The notes below the pieces were generated by a model. That model saw nothing but the letters and a program-made list of their open reading frames with translations, was not told the DNA's origin and did not search any database. A stretch of DNA of 64,000 bases from Metridium senile (taxonomy: Eukaryota > Cnidaria > Anthozoa > Actiniaria > Metridiidae): positions 16,105,207 through 16,169,206 of the forward strand of contig OX459098.1 in assembly GCA_949775045.1 (NCBI GenBank), given 5' to 3'. Position numbers and translations under genes: made by a program. Positions within the stretch are counted from its first letter, which is position 1; the number at the start of each line of letters is the position of its first letter. Shown one piece after another: positions 1 through 22,300 of the stretch.

Positions 1-11485
<11,485 letters not shown>

Positions 11486-11788
11486 TTTAACGTCAGCTAC
11501 TACCTAAAATACTAATATATTTCTACAGCTTTGAAGTTCATGTTGGAGATGAAGGAGTTCAGATGATGTGGCAGAGAGAGATACAACGGCATTTCTGATT
11601 GGCTGTTTATCCGCCATTTTGAATAGTACCAGCTCACCGTCTCACAAAGTGAGTTGCGCTGACGAGTTGCGCCATAGGAAGCCCACACAAGCGTCTAGAT
11701 TAGTCACTAAAGGTAGATTATTTTTTATTTGTTGCCGTACGCCGTTCGTGGTGTATAGTAGTGATACATATAATACTAAATCGCTAGA
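11486..11788. promoter_or_regulatory. bidirectional promoter, TRIP11 / fucosyltransferase
   Basis: Only 303 bp separate the two divergent start codons. An inverted CCAAT box (GATTGG, 11597-11602) and a YY1-like CCGCCATTTT (11611-11620) sit centrally. The 11503-11670 part has a close copy in a TRIP11 intron at 8228. A shared promoter is inferred from the spacing and motifs; no TATA box stands out. Confidence 0.6.
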
Positions 11789-12967
11789 ATGAAACATCAT
11801 TTGAAAGCCATTCTATCAAGACGTGTGTTTTTAGCACTTATCGCGCTCGTATCGTTGGTTCTACTAATTGCAACTTCCAAAGACTTCATCCAAGATGTCT
11901 TCCGTCCTTACATGACAAGTTTGTACTGCAGTGTAGCTAAAGCGTCTAGGAACGAAAGCCAAGGGTTAAAACAAGTGTTGATATACACTCCAAAGTGGGG
12001 TGAACTTCCATGGCCTGGTGAACTCAGTACTGAACCTTGTTCTCATAAATGTTTGTTTACTTACAACAAATGCGAGCTGCCTACCAGTGATGCCGTACTC
12101 TTCCACGAACGTGATATGATGAGTTCCAAAGTTTTGAAACGAATAGCTGTATATTTAAGACGAAATTCACTGCAGAGATGGGTTTATTATACTCATGAAA
12201 ACCCACATAATACGAGAAACAATCCAGCCACATATAATGGCATGTTTAACTGGACTATAACTTACAGGAGAGACTCAGACATTTTTATGCCTTATGGCAG
12301 TTATAGAGAGATTCATTCAAAAAGTGAAATACCTAAGGAACATTTTACAACTAATTATGCAAAGGGAAAAGACAAATTAATAGCTTGGGCTGTAAGTCAC
12401 TGTAAGCTCCTTCGAGATAAAGTGGTACAAAATTTCTTAAAGTATTTGCCGGTCACTATAATTGGTAAATGTAGTAAGCGATTCAACCAAGTAAGCCCCA
12501 AAGTTTGTGCAAGAGGAGGATCCGGAAATTGTGAAGCTTATCTGAAAACTTTCAAGTTCTACTTATCATTTGAAAATGGCCAATGTCTCGACTATATCAC
12601 AGAAAAATATTGGAGAACACCGCTCAATAACAATATGATTCCTATAGTCTTGGGGTCAGATTATGATACAGAATTAGTCATCCCAGGCTCCTATATAAAC
12701 GTGCTCGATTTCACAAGCATGAAGGCTTTATCGAACTATATAAATTATTTAGATAAGAATGACACTGCTTACAATGAGTATTTCAAATGGAAGACTAAGT
12801 ATACTGAGCGATTTGATATGCCAGAAAAGGAATGGACTTGTCAGTTATGTAGAAATCTTTACAATCAATCACTACCCAGAAAGGTTTACAATAACTTGGG
12901 AGCTTTTTGGGGGGTCGAGAGTAGCTGTAATAGGCACGAATGGAGAGTCAATCGATTACTGGCATAA
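11789..12967 (+). CDS. alpha-1,3-fucosyltransferase, GT10 family
   Basis: Single-exon 392-residue Golgi type II membrane enzyme that would transfer fucose from GDP-fucose in alpha-1,3 linkage to N-acetylglucosamine in glycans. There is a short cytosolic tail, a hydrophobic anchor at residues 13-28, then a luminal catalytic domain. The GT10 signature is clear at residues 258-275 (YLSFENGQCLDYITEKYW) and is followed by PLNNNMIPIVLG. The acceptor-side landmark RWVYYTHENP begins at residue 130. NES, NWT, NDT and NQS sequons and several luminal cysteines fit a secretory-pathway enzyme. The first ATG in frame is used. An AATAAA at 13051-13056 could end the mRNA. The exact linkage and acceptor (Lewis-type versus core) cannot be told from sequence. 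Confidence 0.92.
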   Translation: MKHHLKAILSRRVFLALIALVSLVLLIATSKDFIQDVFRPYMTSLYCSVAKASRNESQGLKQVLIYTPKWGELPWPGELSTEPCSHKCLFTYNKCELPTSDAVLFHERDMMSSKVLKRIAVYLRRNSLQRWVYYTHENPHNTRNNPATYNGMFNWTITYRRDSDIFMPYGSYREIHSKSEIPKEHFTTNYAKGKDKLIAWAVSHCKLLRDKVVQNFLKYLPVTIIGKCSKRFNQVSPKVCARGGSGNCEAYLKTFKFYLSFENGQCLDYITEKYWRTPLNNNMIPIVLGSDYDTELVIPGSYINVLDFTSMKALSNYINYLDKNDTAYNEYFKWKTKYTERFDMPEKEWTCQLCRNLYNQSLPRKVYNNLGAFWGVESSCNRHEWRVNRLLA

Positions 12968-13075
12968 TACTCTATAGTTCATAAGTTCATAAGTTCAGAA
13001 TAATAGTCAAAGCAGTATAATAGTATAGAGTGGAAATACCCAAGATAAACAATAAAAGTTTAGAGCAGAATAATA

Positions 13076-13250
<175 letters not shown>

Positions 13251-13585
13251 ATATTTGAGAAATAGAAGACGATTTTCCGTGTTATATAGCCTGATCTAAA
13301 CACGAGACTCACGAGACTCACGGATGATCGGTTTACTCCACGTTTGTGTGTCAAGATTGAATATTAATTAGATGGTTTTGTCTTCAATAAAATTCCTTCA
13401 AAACACAAATGTTTCCTATTTTTCTGCAACAATACATGTTTTGGATGATCATTTAATGTCCCTATATGAAAATTTCTTCGAAATTTTCAGGATGACATGA
13501 GATTCCGTTGAATACCTAAAGGGTAATATACATACAAGGGTGGCAAGTTATGCATAGCTCTTAGAACCATCTCTGACCCCAACAT

Positions 13586-13670
13586 GTAGACAATCCCTTG
13601 GGGGACCACATGCATTTCAATAGTGATAACAAATGAGTCGACGCATGTGGTCCCCCAAGGGATTGTCTAC
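13586..13670. repeat. perfect 28-bp-arm hairpin
   Basis: The arms at 13586-13613 and 13643-13670 are perfect reverse complements (GTAGACAATCCCTTGGGGGA...), separated by 29 bp. The GC content of the arms exceeds that of the surroundings. It lies between convergent genes. It could be a tiny foldback element; no target duplication is obvious. Confidence 0.8.
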
Positions 13671-14356
13671 TTGTAATATAATCAATTGTTTTACTTTTAA
13701 TCTTCAGGATTCGCTGTAAGTGTTTAATAAATGTTATAGAGCTCACTAACGTCAACTGTGGTCCCCAATGACATCTTGCTACAAATATACTGCGGCCCTA
13801 GTTTGCAGTTCGCTTGCGTTTAATCACAGCTGGTAGCCCAAGCTCACTGTTAGTGTTGATTGAGGGTCCTGAAGGGGTAAAATGGGAGCTGGGATTGGCC
13901 TTATTTTTGACTGGGAAAATGGGATGGATGCACTGGGACTGGGATTTACAAATACAAGAACAATAGAAAATGGGAATGGGATTGAAAACTTGAGCAGAAC
14001 CGATGGGATTATGTGATTTTTGGCTGGGATTCGGTCCAAATATAAACTGGGAAATGGGATTCGGACCCCCCCTCAGGACCCTCTTGATTTACTATAGGAT
14101 ATATGGGTACTTTTCAACCTTTGATTTTTTGCCACAAAATTTAATAAAATTCAATAAAACTCTTACAGTGTTTTCTTGTTGATCTCTTTAATCCTCTGAG
14201 TTAATTTCAACCGATTTCGTTCAGAATAAATTACCTCAGTCTCCCTGCAAAGTGGCAGGTGGCAGCTTTTTCTTAACTCGATCTACAATTTATTGTCATA
14301 TCGAAGTCCGCGGGACATTTGCCCCACATTTGTATATGCGGAGTTTACAGCGCGAT

Positions 14357-14676
14357 GCACCTTACCGTGGCCACCTAATTAAAGTTTTGTACAAGTTAAC
14401 TTTGAAATGTTCAAAGCGAAGACAAGAATAGCCTGAGAAAAGCCGAGACGTTCTTTCGCTCCTCTTCCCCCGCTAAACTAACGGGGGAAGCTAAGAGGAG
14501 CGAAAGAACGTCTGTTTTCTCAGGCTAAGACAAGAGTGAAGCTTATCCTTAAGTGTCTGAAAAACCTCCCAGGATGTTTAAATTTGAAAAGGTGTAGCAA
14601 ATAATTTAAAAAGAGAAACATTCGAACGCTAAACTAACTTGTACAAAACTTTAATTGGGTGGCCACGGTAAGGTGC
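14357..14676. mobile_element. nested foldback element
   Basis: The outer inverted repeat is about 45 bp (GCACCTTACCGTGGCCACC... at 14357 and its reverse complement ending at 14676). It encloses an independent palindrome at about 14429-14527, whose arms start TAGCCTGAGAAAA and contain ACGTTCTTTCGCTCCTCTT. This looks like one foldback element inserted in another. No coding capacity. Confidence 0.72.
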
Positions 14677-15012
14677 GTTATGCTGCAACATTTGTTTGCT
14701 TACGAACTGAATTTCCGAGCCTTTTGGTGACTCTCTCGGACCAGAAGAGAGTGTTCGCTTACGGGAGTGGTCGTTCAGAGTCAGCTGTATATGAGATTTA
14801 TTGGGCCTTTTTCCTCTTAATATGAGAGCAAAAAGAGACTTGTAATAATAAAAGCTTTTTCACTTTTGACCGACGCACGGAAATAGAGAATTATTAAAGT
14901 ATAATAAGATTAATATTTTATTAATATAAATCATCATATATATACAATGGTCTAGTACGATTATGTGGTATAAAATAGTAAAACACCCATCATGTACGTA
15001 AAACTGATAAGG

Positions 15013-15327
15013 CCTTTTCACAGTTCCGTTCAGTGACCACAAATGTTAGTTGCAAAAGTTCTGAACATGACGGCAACCAACTCGAAAGCTATGCTCCTTT
15101 GGTTGCCGTTCACTGTCACAAATTCTTATACAAAACCACTATAAAAAAAAGTAAAAGAGAAAACAAAACATGTAAAATATCAAAACAGTGAAAATAAAAT
15201 TGAAATTGAAAAATTGAAATTGTGGTTCGCGTTGTTGCGCATGATAAATCATAGTTTTACTATCAAACAACGCGAACCTCGACTTGGAACGATTATTCTT
15301 AGTCACTGAACGGAACTGTAAAAAAGG
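15013..15327. mobile_element. foldback element with about 25-bp TIRs
   Basis: CCTTTTCACAGTTCCGTTCA near 15013 and its near reverse complement ending at about 15327. A second short inverted pair (GGTTCGCGTTGTT / AACAACGCGAACC) lies at about 15223-15280. No target-site duplication seen. Confidence 0.62.
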
Positions 15328-15567
15328 ACTATTGAACGACAGTTTTGTGTTTGAATTGGGAAAAATAAGTGTTGTTGAATGGTTGTACGAACATTCAATA
15401 AGTGAGAATGTTCTGTATTCAGAAATTGCGTTTCTCATAGAAACATTACTTTTAGGGATGTGCTTTATGAAGTCTGTCTTGGAAGTGCCCTTCCATCGAT
15501 CTCAGTTGCCTGTCCGTCCATTCATATATCCTCCCTAAGGAACCCGAGAGAGATTTCTGGGCGGGAA

Positions 15568-15855
15568 GACACGGGTGAAAAACGCACGGCGCATGCGTAA
15601 GCAAAACAAAAGACTAACTGAAGATTTTACGAAGGGTTTCGTGTTTTCGTGTCGTTATGTATTTTGCGAATTTCTCTTGTATTATTGGACAAGGGAAAGA
15701 AAACAACTAATGTAATGTGTTAGGGAAATACAAGCACTAACTTTCCACGAACTTTCTTAACTTTTAAGATTTACCAAACGCCGGTAAATCTCCAATGGTT
15801 TTATTGTAAACACGACCGTCTTCCGAGCGTGCGCAGTGCGTTTTTCACCCGTGTC
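15568..15855. mobile_element. 288-bp TIR element with perfect 9-bp target duplication
   Basis: The terminal inverted repeats start GACACGGGTGAAAAACGCAC on both ends. The 9-bp direct repeat GGGCGGGAA flanks the element exactly (15559-15567 and 15856-15864). There is no coding capacity. A 9-bp duplication is typical of Mutator-like elements; a hAT (8 bp) or Merlin relative is less likely. Lies between convergent genes. Confidence 0.85.
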
Positions 15856-16025
15856 GGGCGGGAATCAAACGACCTGCTTAATTGGGCGCGTCTGTTTCTT
15901 ATGAATCCCTTATCTCTTTTTGTGAGGACCACTGACGTCATCAAAATACTTATGACGTCATAGATGCCTAGTTTAAATAATGTCGTTCTTCATGATTCCA
16001 TTTTAGAACGTAATCAGGGTTTTAT

Positions 16026-16359
16026 CTATTGTAAATTGGCCTTCATAAAATGTTGCAATGCATTTAAACGTGCGTCGATTTCCATCATTTCGGCAGATCG
16101 ATTAAAAGAATCCTCGATTTCTGAAACGAGAGAAAGGAAGAAAATAAAGAAATTGGTCAGTTACGATTAATCACAGTCAATCAAGCTCTAAGAATGTGAG
16201 GACTTGCTTATGATATTTCTTATTATCCAACATAGATGTAAGAGAAGCAAGGATGGTACAGTTGATTAGTGTGCGGCGTTCTGTGCGAGAGGTCCCGAGT
16301 TCAATTCAAGTGACCTCGCATCCTTGTTTCGACTTCTCTTCTTTCCGTGCAGCTTTAAG

Positions 16360-16391
<32 letters not shown>

Positions 16392-19300
16392 TGGAGAGAG
16401 GGAAGTAAAATGAGCGCACCGTCGGCTCTCTGAAAGATCAGCTTCGGCTGAAGGGACTTCCGACATAAAAAATTATTCTTTACTTTAAATAGTGTGTGTC
16501 TACAGTCCACACTGTGAAGCCTGCAAAGGATGTCGGTATTTCTTCTCTTGTTATCGAGTTATTCATAGCATGCATGTGCGTGTAGGTTTGATTGCGACAA
16601 GGTTTTGTGAAACAGATGTACAATGGGTGTTTTGAATACCTTGCGAGCGAATCGTTCTAGTAGTTCGCGATTTCCCCTTGGTGCGCGCGTGCGTTCGTCC
16701 GTTCTCAGGAGTACTAGAGTATCTTATACCATTAAGGATTAATAACAATAACAAATTAATTCAAAAAATAAATTGCTACAAATATAGGAAGAGGTAAATG
16801 CTTATTTACAAATAGGAAAAACAAAAAAAGGCAATAACTAGAGCCTAAATGAGGCCCTGTTAGGGTTTTAGGATTATGGATTATTAGGGTTTTTAGAGCA
16901 GGGATATGGATTATTGACCCAAAAGTTTAAGGATTATGGATTATTTTTGCAGCTTTTAGGACCAATTGAGGATTTAGGATTACTCATTTGTAATTTATTT
17001 TTGGTAAATCATTATTTACAATTTAGGATTACCGATTACCGATTACCCCCCTAACAGGGCCTCCTATATATAAAGTTCATCTACACAGTGCATTACAATT
17101 TTTTCAAGGATACAAAACATTTGGTATTCTGATGTCCTTGTAGCTACCCTAAAAAGATAAAGACAAGGATAGCGTGAACTATAAAGATCTCAAAATGATG
17201 ATGATCATGACAATGATGTTGATAAAAATAATGATATGAATGATAGCTATGATGATGGTGTTTAAATAGTGATGATAATGATAAAAGATATGAATCATGA
17301 TGACGATGTCTGTGCTAGAGGTTAAAATGATGGTGATGATAATGATGATCGGGTGGTGATGACTATACAATAATAATACTAATAATAAAGACTTTGATAA
17401 TCAAGACGATGATAATATTTATGATCCTGCATGATATCATCATACCACGTCCGATGCCTCTGGGCTCGACCAAGCTTCGGGTCTTTTTCTGTTTTCTTTG
17501 CCAACTAAACTTGGAGCTTTCTTTTTTATTCTGAAATCAGAGAGTACGATTTTAACCGCAAAACATGTAGTTTGAACTTCAATACTAGCACGATTAATGC
17601 ACGGAATTGCTCATTTCAATCATTGCAATGGTCATTCAAGACTCTCTGTCACAAGAAACAAGTCTAGCTCGGTTCGTGCGCGGATTTCGTAGGAGAGAAA
17701 GGACCCGTGTTCAATCCCCAGTGGCCTCACACTTGTTTCGACTTCTTTCTATTCTGTGTAGCTAAAAGTAGCTTTGAATTACGTTAAACAGAGCAATGAC
17801 GGAGAGAGGGTGAAAAAGAGCGCATCGTCGGCTTTCTGGGAGACCAGCTTACTTTAGTTGAAGGAACTACCTACACTAAATATCTAGGGGCAGTTGTACG
17901 AAGCCTGGATAATGTTATCCACTGGATAAGAGTTATAGTGTATAGAATTTGAATAGGTTTTATCCGTTGGATAGGGATTTATCTGGTGGATAGCGCAATT
18001 CAGGCTTCGTACTACAACCGGTCAAAGTGCTTTTTACTACAGTAAGTTTTCATTCAGGAAGCTTTATCGAAGTATTGTTAGTTACGTACCTTGAAGTTCT
18101 CGTTCGTGTAGGTCCATTAGAGTTGTCAGACAGTATACCATCAATTGATGACTGGGAAGATCGTCTGCTTCTGTTACTGCCAACAGATGAAGTTCTTCGT
18201 CGACCTGGAATAATATAATAACATATGATATTACTATGGTATAAAGGTCCATTCACGTGACTGATTTCTTTGATGTCATTGGATTGTATCCTCATTAATT
18301 ATTCATGAGTTTTTGAAATAATAATAATAATAATAATAATAATAATTTTAAATAATAATTTATTACTTATATTGCGCAGGTTTCATAGGGAGATGCTAGC
18401 GCCTATCCAAATCTGCTCTAGGCGCTTTACAAAAAAAAAAAAAAAAACACAACAACACACATAGAAACAAAATAAATAAATCACTTGTTTAACGTCTCAA
18501 TCGTTCTAGCTGGACACGTGTGCCCTACTAATTGGGGAGACTCAGACACACACTCACTACCTCTTCGGCGTTAAATATTTTGCACACAACTCGACTCATA
18601 TGTCCATTTTTGTGGATGGAAGAAAACCGGATAACCCGGAGAAAACCCCTCGTGGCATAGGAGAGAAGAACACATCAAACAAACTCAACTCTCATATAAT
18701 CCATGCCCGAGCCGGGACTCGAACCTGGACCACAGCGGTGAGAGGCCAGCGGTCTCACCGCTAGGCCACCCATGTCACCCTATGAGGTAGAGTACAAACA
18801 CTAAAAGTGTGCAATACTTTGCACTATTTACCACTAAATAGTGTTGATTAAACAATAGAGAACAATAGAATTAGCATAATTTAGCAGTATTTAGTGGTAT
18901 TTATGTTGCACACTTTTAATGTTTGTACTCTAGACTGAGAGCTTATAACATGTAGACTATATATAGCACAATTAACAGCTGAGTAGTAATGTTTCGACTT
19001 CTCTCCTTTCCGCTTTAAGTAGCTAAAACGGAGCACTGATGGAGAGAGGGGAGTAAAATGAGCACCGTCGGCCTCAAGTTTATCAGTCTATGACTGTCAC
19101 CAGTTACCGACGTTAAACAAGGTTACTTTACTTTACTTTTAAAGGCCCTCTTGCATCCAAGATTTATTGCGCGCTTCGATGATTTTCTCACATACGGAAA
19201 ATAGTAATATTTGTGAAGAAAAGTAATATCCAATTTTATCATATGACCCGTATTTTGCCCGGCGCTCGCTCTTAAGAAAACCTTCGGAAAAAAGTCATGT

Positions 19301-22300
19301 GATGGGGTCCGTACGGCTTTTTTCACCTGGTCCGTACAAACACGTACGGACCAGCTACTCGAAACATCACAACAAAAATGGCGCGCGCTGGGCAAAATAC
19401 GGGTCATATGATAAAAAAACTTATTGACCGAGTTAGGTCGGGCCGTACGGAAAAATATTTGGCTCTTGGTCATTTGTACGGACCTCGCTGCGCTCGTTCC
19501 GTACGTCATGGCCGCGAGCCAAATATTTTCCCGTACGGCCCTCCCACTCAGTCAATAAGTACTTAATATCTGTTTCCATCGTTCGTTATAAAAATTAATT
19601 TTCATAAATTATTTTTTAATAGTATCAGTTAATATCTAATTAAGCTTTCTTGGATAATATTTTAGTCGTTCCGGCCTTTTTTATACTTATTTTTGATCTA
19701 AGTGTCGACCCGACGTCGTTGAACCGCCTCGTCTTTTCGGGCGACCAAAGTGTACGGATCAGAAGTTCTGTGTTCGACCTATTCAGGGAGAGAAAAATCG
19801 CACTTGCCTTCGAAAGAACCACCGATAGTGTATTTATGGAAGTCCTACTGCATCGTGTCAACGGTGATACAAGGATTGAAGACTCAACTGATGTTATAAT
19901 CCGAAATGTGTTTGTCATAGTGAAATGGATTTTTAAACAACACTCGGCAAAGCTATCAAAATTAAACAGTATATTCTTGAATGTATTAATGTTTATGTAA
20001 ACATTTTTTGAACCGTATGCATTCACGTCGTCATCCTGACCTTCTATAGTAATATCCATGGACGTTAACGTTTCGGATTCCATGCATAATATAATTTTTT
20101 AGTACACGAAACGACAAACACTTCGAAGTCTTCGAACTTGACGGCCTGAATCAAACAACGTGAAAATTCCCTGAGTAGCCCGTATTGCGGGATCGGTTTT
20201 CTAACCAATTAGAAAGCGACTTTTAACAATATATATTTTCAAAACATAAACAAACGGCTGCAATGCACCTTGGATGCAAGAGGGGCTTTAATGTTTATTG
20301 TGTTGACCTTTTCATACCTTTTGAAATGCCTTTCTCGACTGACGGGACCAGTCTGGAGTTACGATCCGTCGAGAGAGATCTTGAACGACCTCGTGTAAGA
20401 GAACCATTTGATCTTGTCCTTCTACGACTGAAGTCAAAGCATCAAAAATTATTGGGGAACGTTAGCTTGTGTTGCCGGCCGCCGGCGTGCTTAGGGAGAG
20501 AAGAAAAAGGGAGAGAAAAAAAGGAAAAGACTTTCCTTCTCTCTTCCTCGCAACCCCGCAGACCGCCGGCATCGCAGGCTAGGGCAACGTCAAAGAAACA
20601 AACAGAGAGGACGTAGCAAACGTCACTGGTCCTTATAATTTCACATACTGACTTCTAGCCCGTGTATACTGTATTTCAAAATAATGTTTCTAAAACTTCT
20701 GATACTATTGGAGCTCAGGTGTAACCAACTTCTCAAAGTCTTGAGATTTTGCGTGTGCTTTACAATTACAGTATTACTTACTACTTACTTCTAATACAGT
20801 TTACAATTTACCCGCTTCCTGTGCTTTTCGTTACTTTTTACTTACTTTTGTACTGTACTTATTTCGTTACTTCTAATTACTTACTTATTTACTTACGTGT
20901 AATACAGTTTACAACTTACCCTCTGTCTTCAGATTCTTGAGCTTTTCGTTGCTTTTCTTTCACGTATCTGTTAAAGCTCAGGAAAAAGCCTGTGCTCATG
21001 AAAATGATAACTCATGATTTTGATTTGTTTTCTCTCTTCCTATATTACTTCAATCACATTGGTTTTTTTTTTTTTTTCATCCATCCATCTATTCATTAGT
21101 TTTAATTAACACAATAATACAGTAAGTCAAGGATACGCTGTTGGGTCGAATCTTGGAGGTCGTGGTGCTAATGGAAATGAATAATAAAGGTATTAAGATT
21201 GCCATATTGGGAGAACGTCGAGTGCCATTGCAGACACACATGTAGAGTCAAAGAAGCTACCAGACTCCACCCTATCAATGGAGGCAATTGGGATTGATTT
21301 CCGCTGAGGATTAGGTGCCTTCATATTCTTTTGTGTTTAGCATAGCCCGTTGTAAGGCAAAGAATATACGACTGTTTCAAACATCGTTGTCGCAGCCGAA
21401 GCTACAGTTCACACTCTAAAGCCTGCAAAGGATGTCGGTTCTATGGACATAATTTGTGATTTATTACACGTTTTTAAAGAAACATTTGTATTAATATCTA
21501 CCACCACAACAACTTGTTATGATCATATAACACAAACACGTACAACCAAACTATGCTATGAATAAATCGATAACAAGAGAAGAAATACCGACATCCTTTG
21601 CAGGCTTCAGAGTGTGGACTGCTTTGTTTGCGACAACGATTTTTGAAATAGGTGTATACGTAACAATAAACAATAAAGTTACCACAAGGATTGTCTCTGT
21701 AATTGAATTTATCTTCAATCTAGGCTAAGAGCTGTAACGAACCCGAAACTGGTCTCCCTTGCAGCCGTTATTAGTATCGGGCTTCCTGTGTCCCTCCTCA
21801 TGAGGGAACGTTGCGTGACGAGGCTAACACGGCTGCGGGGGAGACCAACCCGAAACTGGTCTATTTGCAAACACTCCGCCAAACATAAATTAATTCTCAG
21901 ATGCTTTTCAGTTTACTATATCGCCAGATGAACAAGCATCGCGGTCCAAACCTAGGACATTTGTGTAAAAAAAAAAACACACACAACCTCTTTGCTTATT
22001 GTAAACACCTATTTCAATAGCTGTTTTTACAGTTATATGCAAATAATTTTGAACAATGGGTTGAAGTCGAGGCTTTCGGGCGAAAACAATAGGTTTGCCC
22101 AAAAGCCTCGATTTGAATCCATTGTTTGAAATCATTTGCATATAACTGTAATAACAGCTATTAACGTTGTCCATCTGGAATGGTTGATCTGAGACCGATA
22201 GGTATATCGGATGGACAACGTTAATTGAAATAGGTGTATCCGCGAAATGGATAATCTTTATCATTTTTATTAAGTTTAGTGAAACATCCCTAAAGTGACC

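Noticed and set aside
18700..18775. tRNA gene
   Set aside because: The B box is good, but the acceptor stem is not complementary and the sequence continues into a repeated SINE body.
19640..20083. Transposase gene in the TTAA-flanked element
   Set aside because: The 147-codon frame shows no DDE/DDD motif or known domain, so it cannot be supported as coding.
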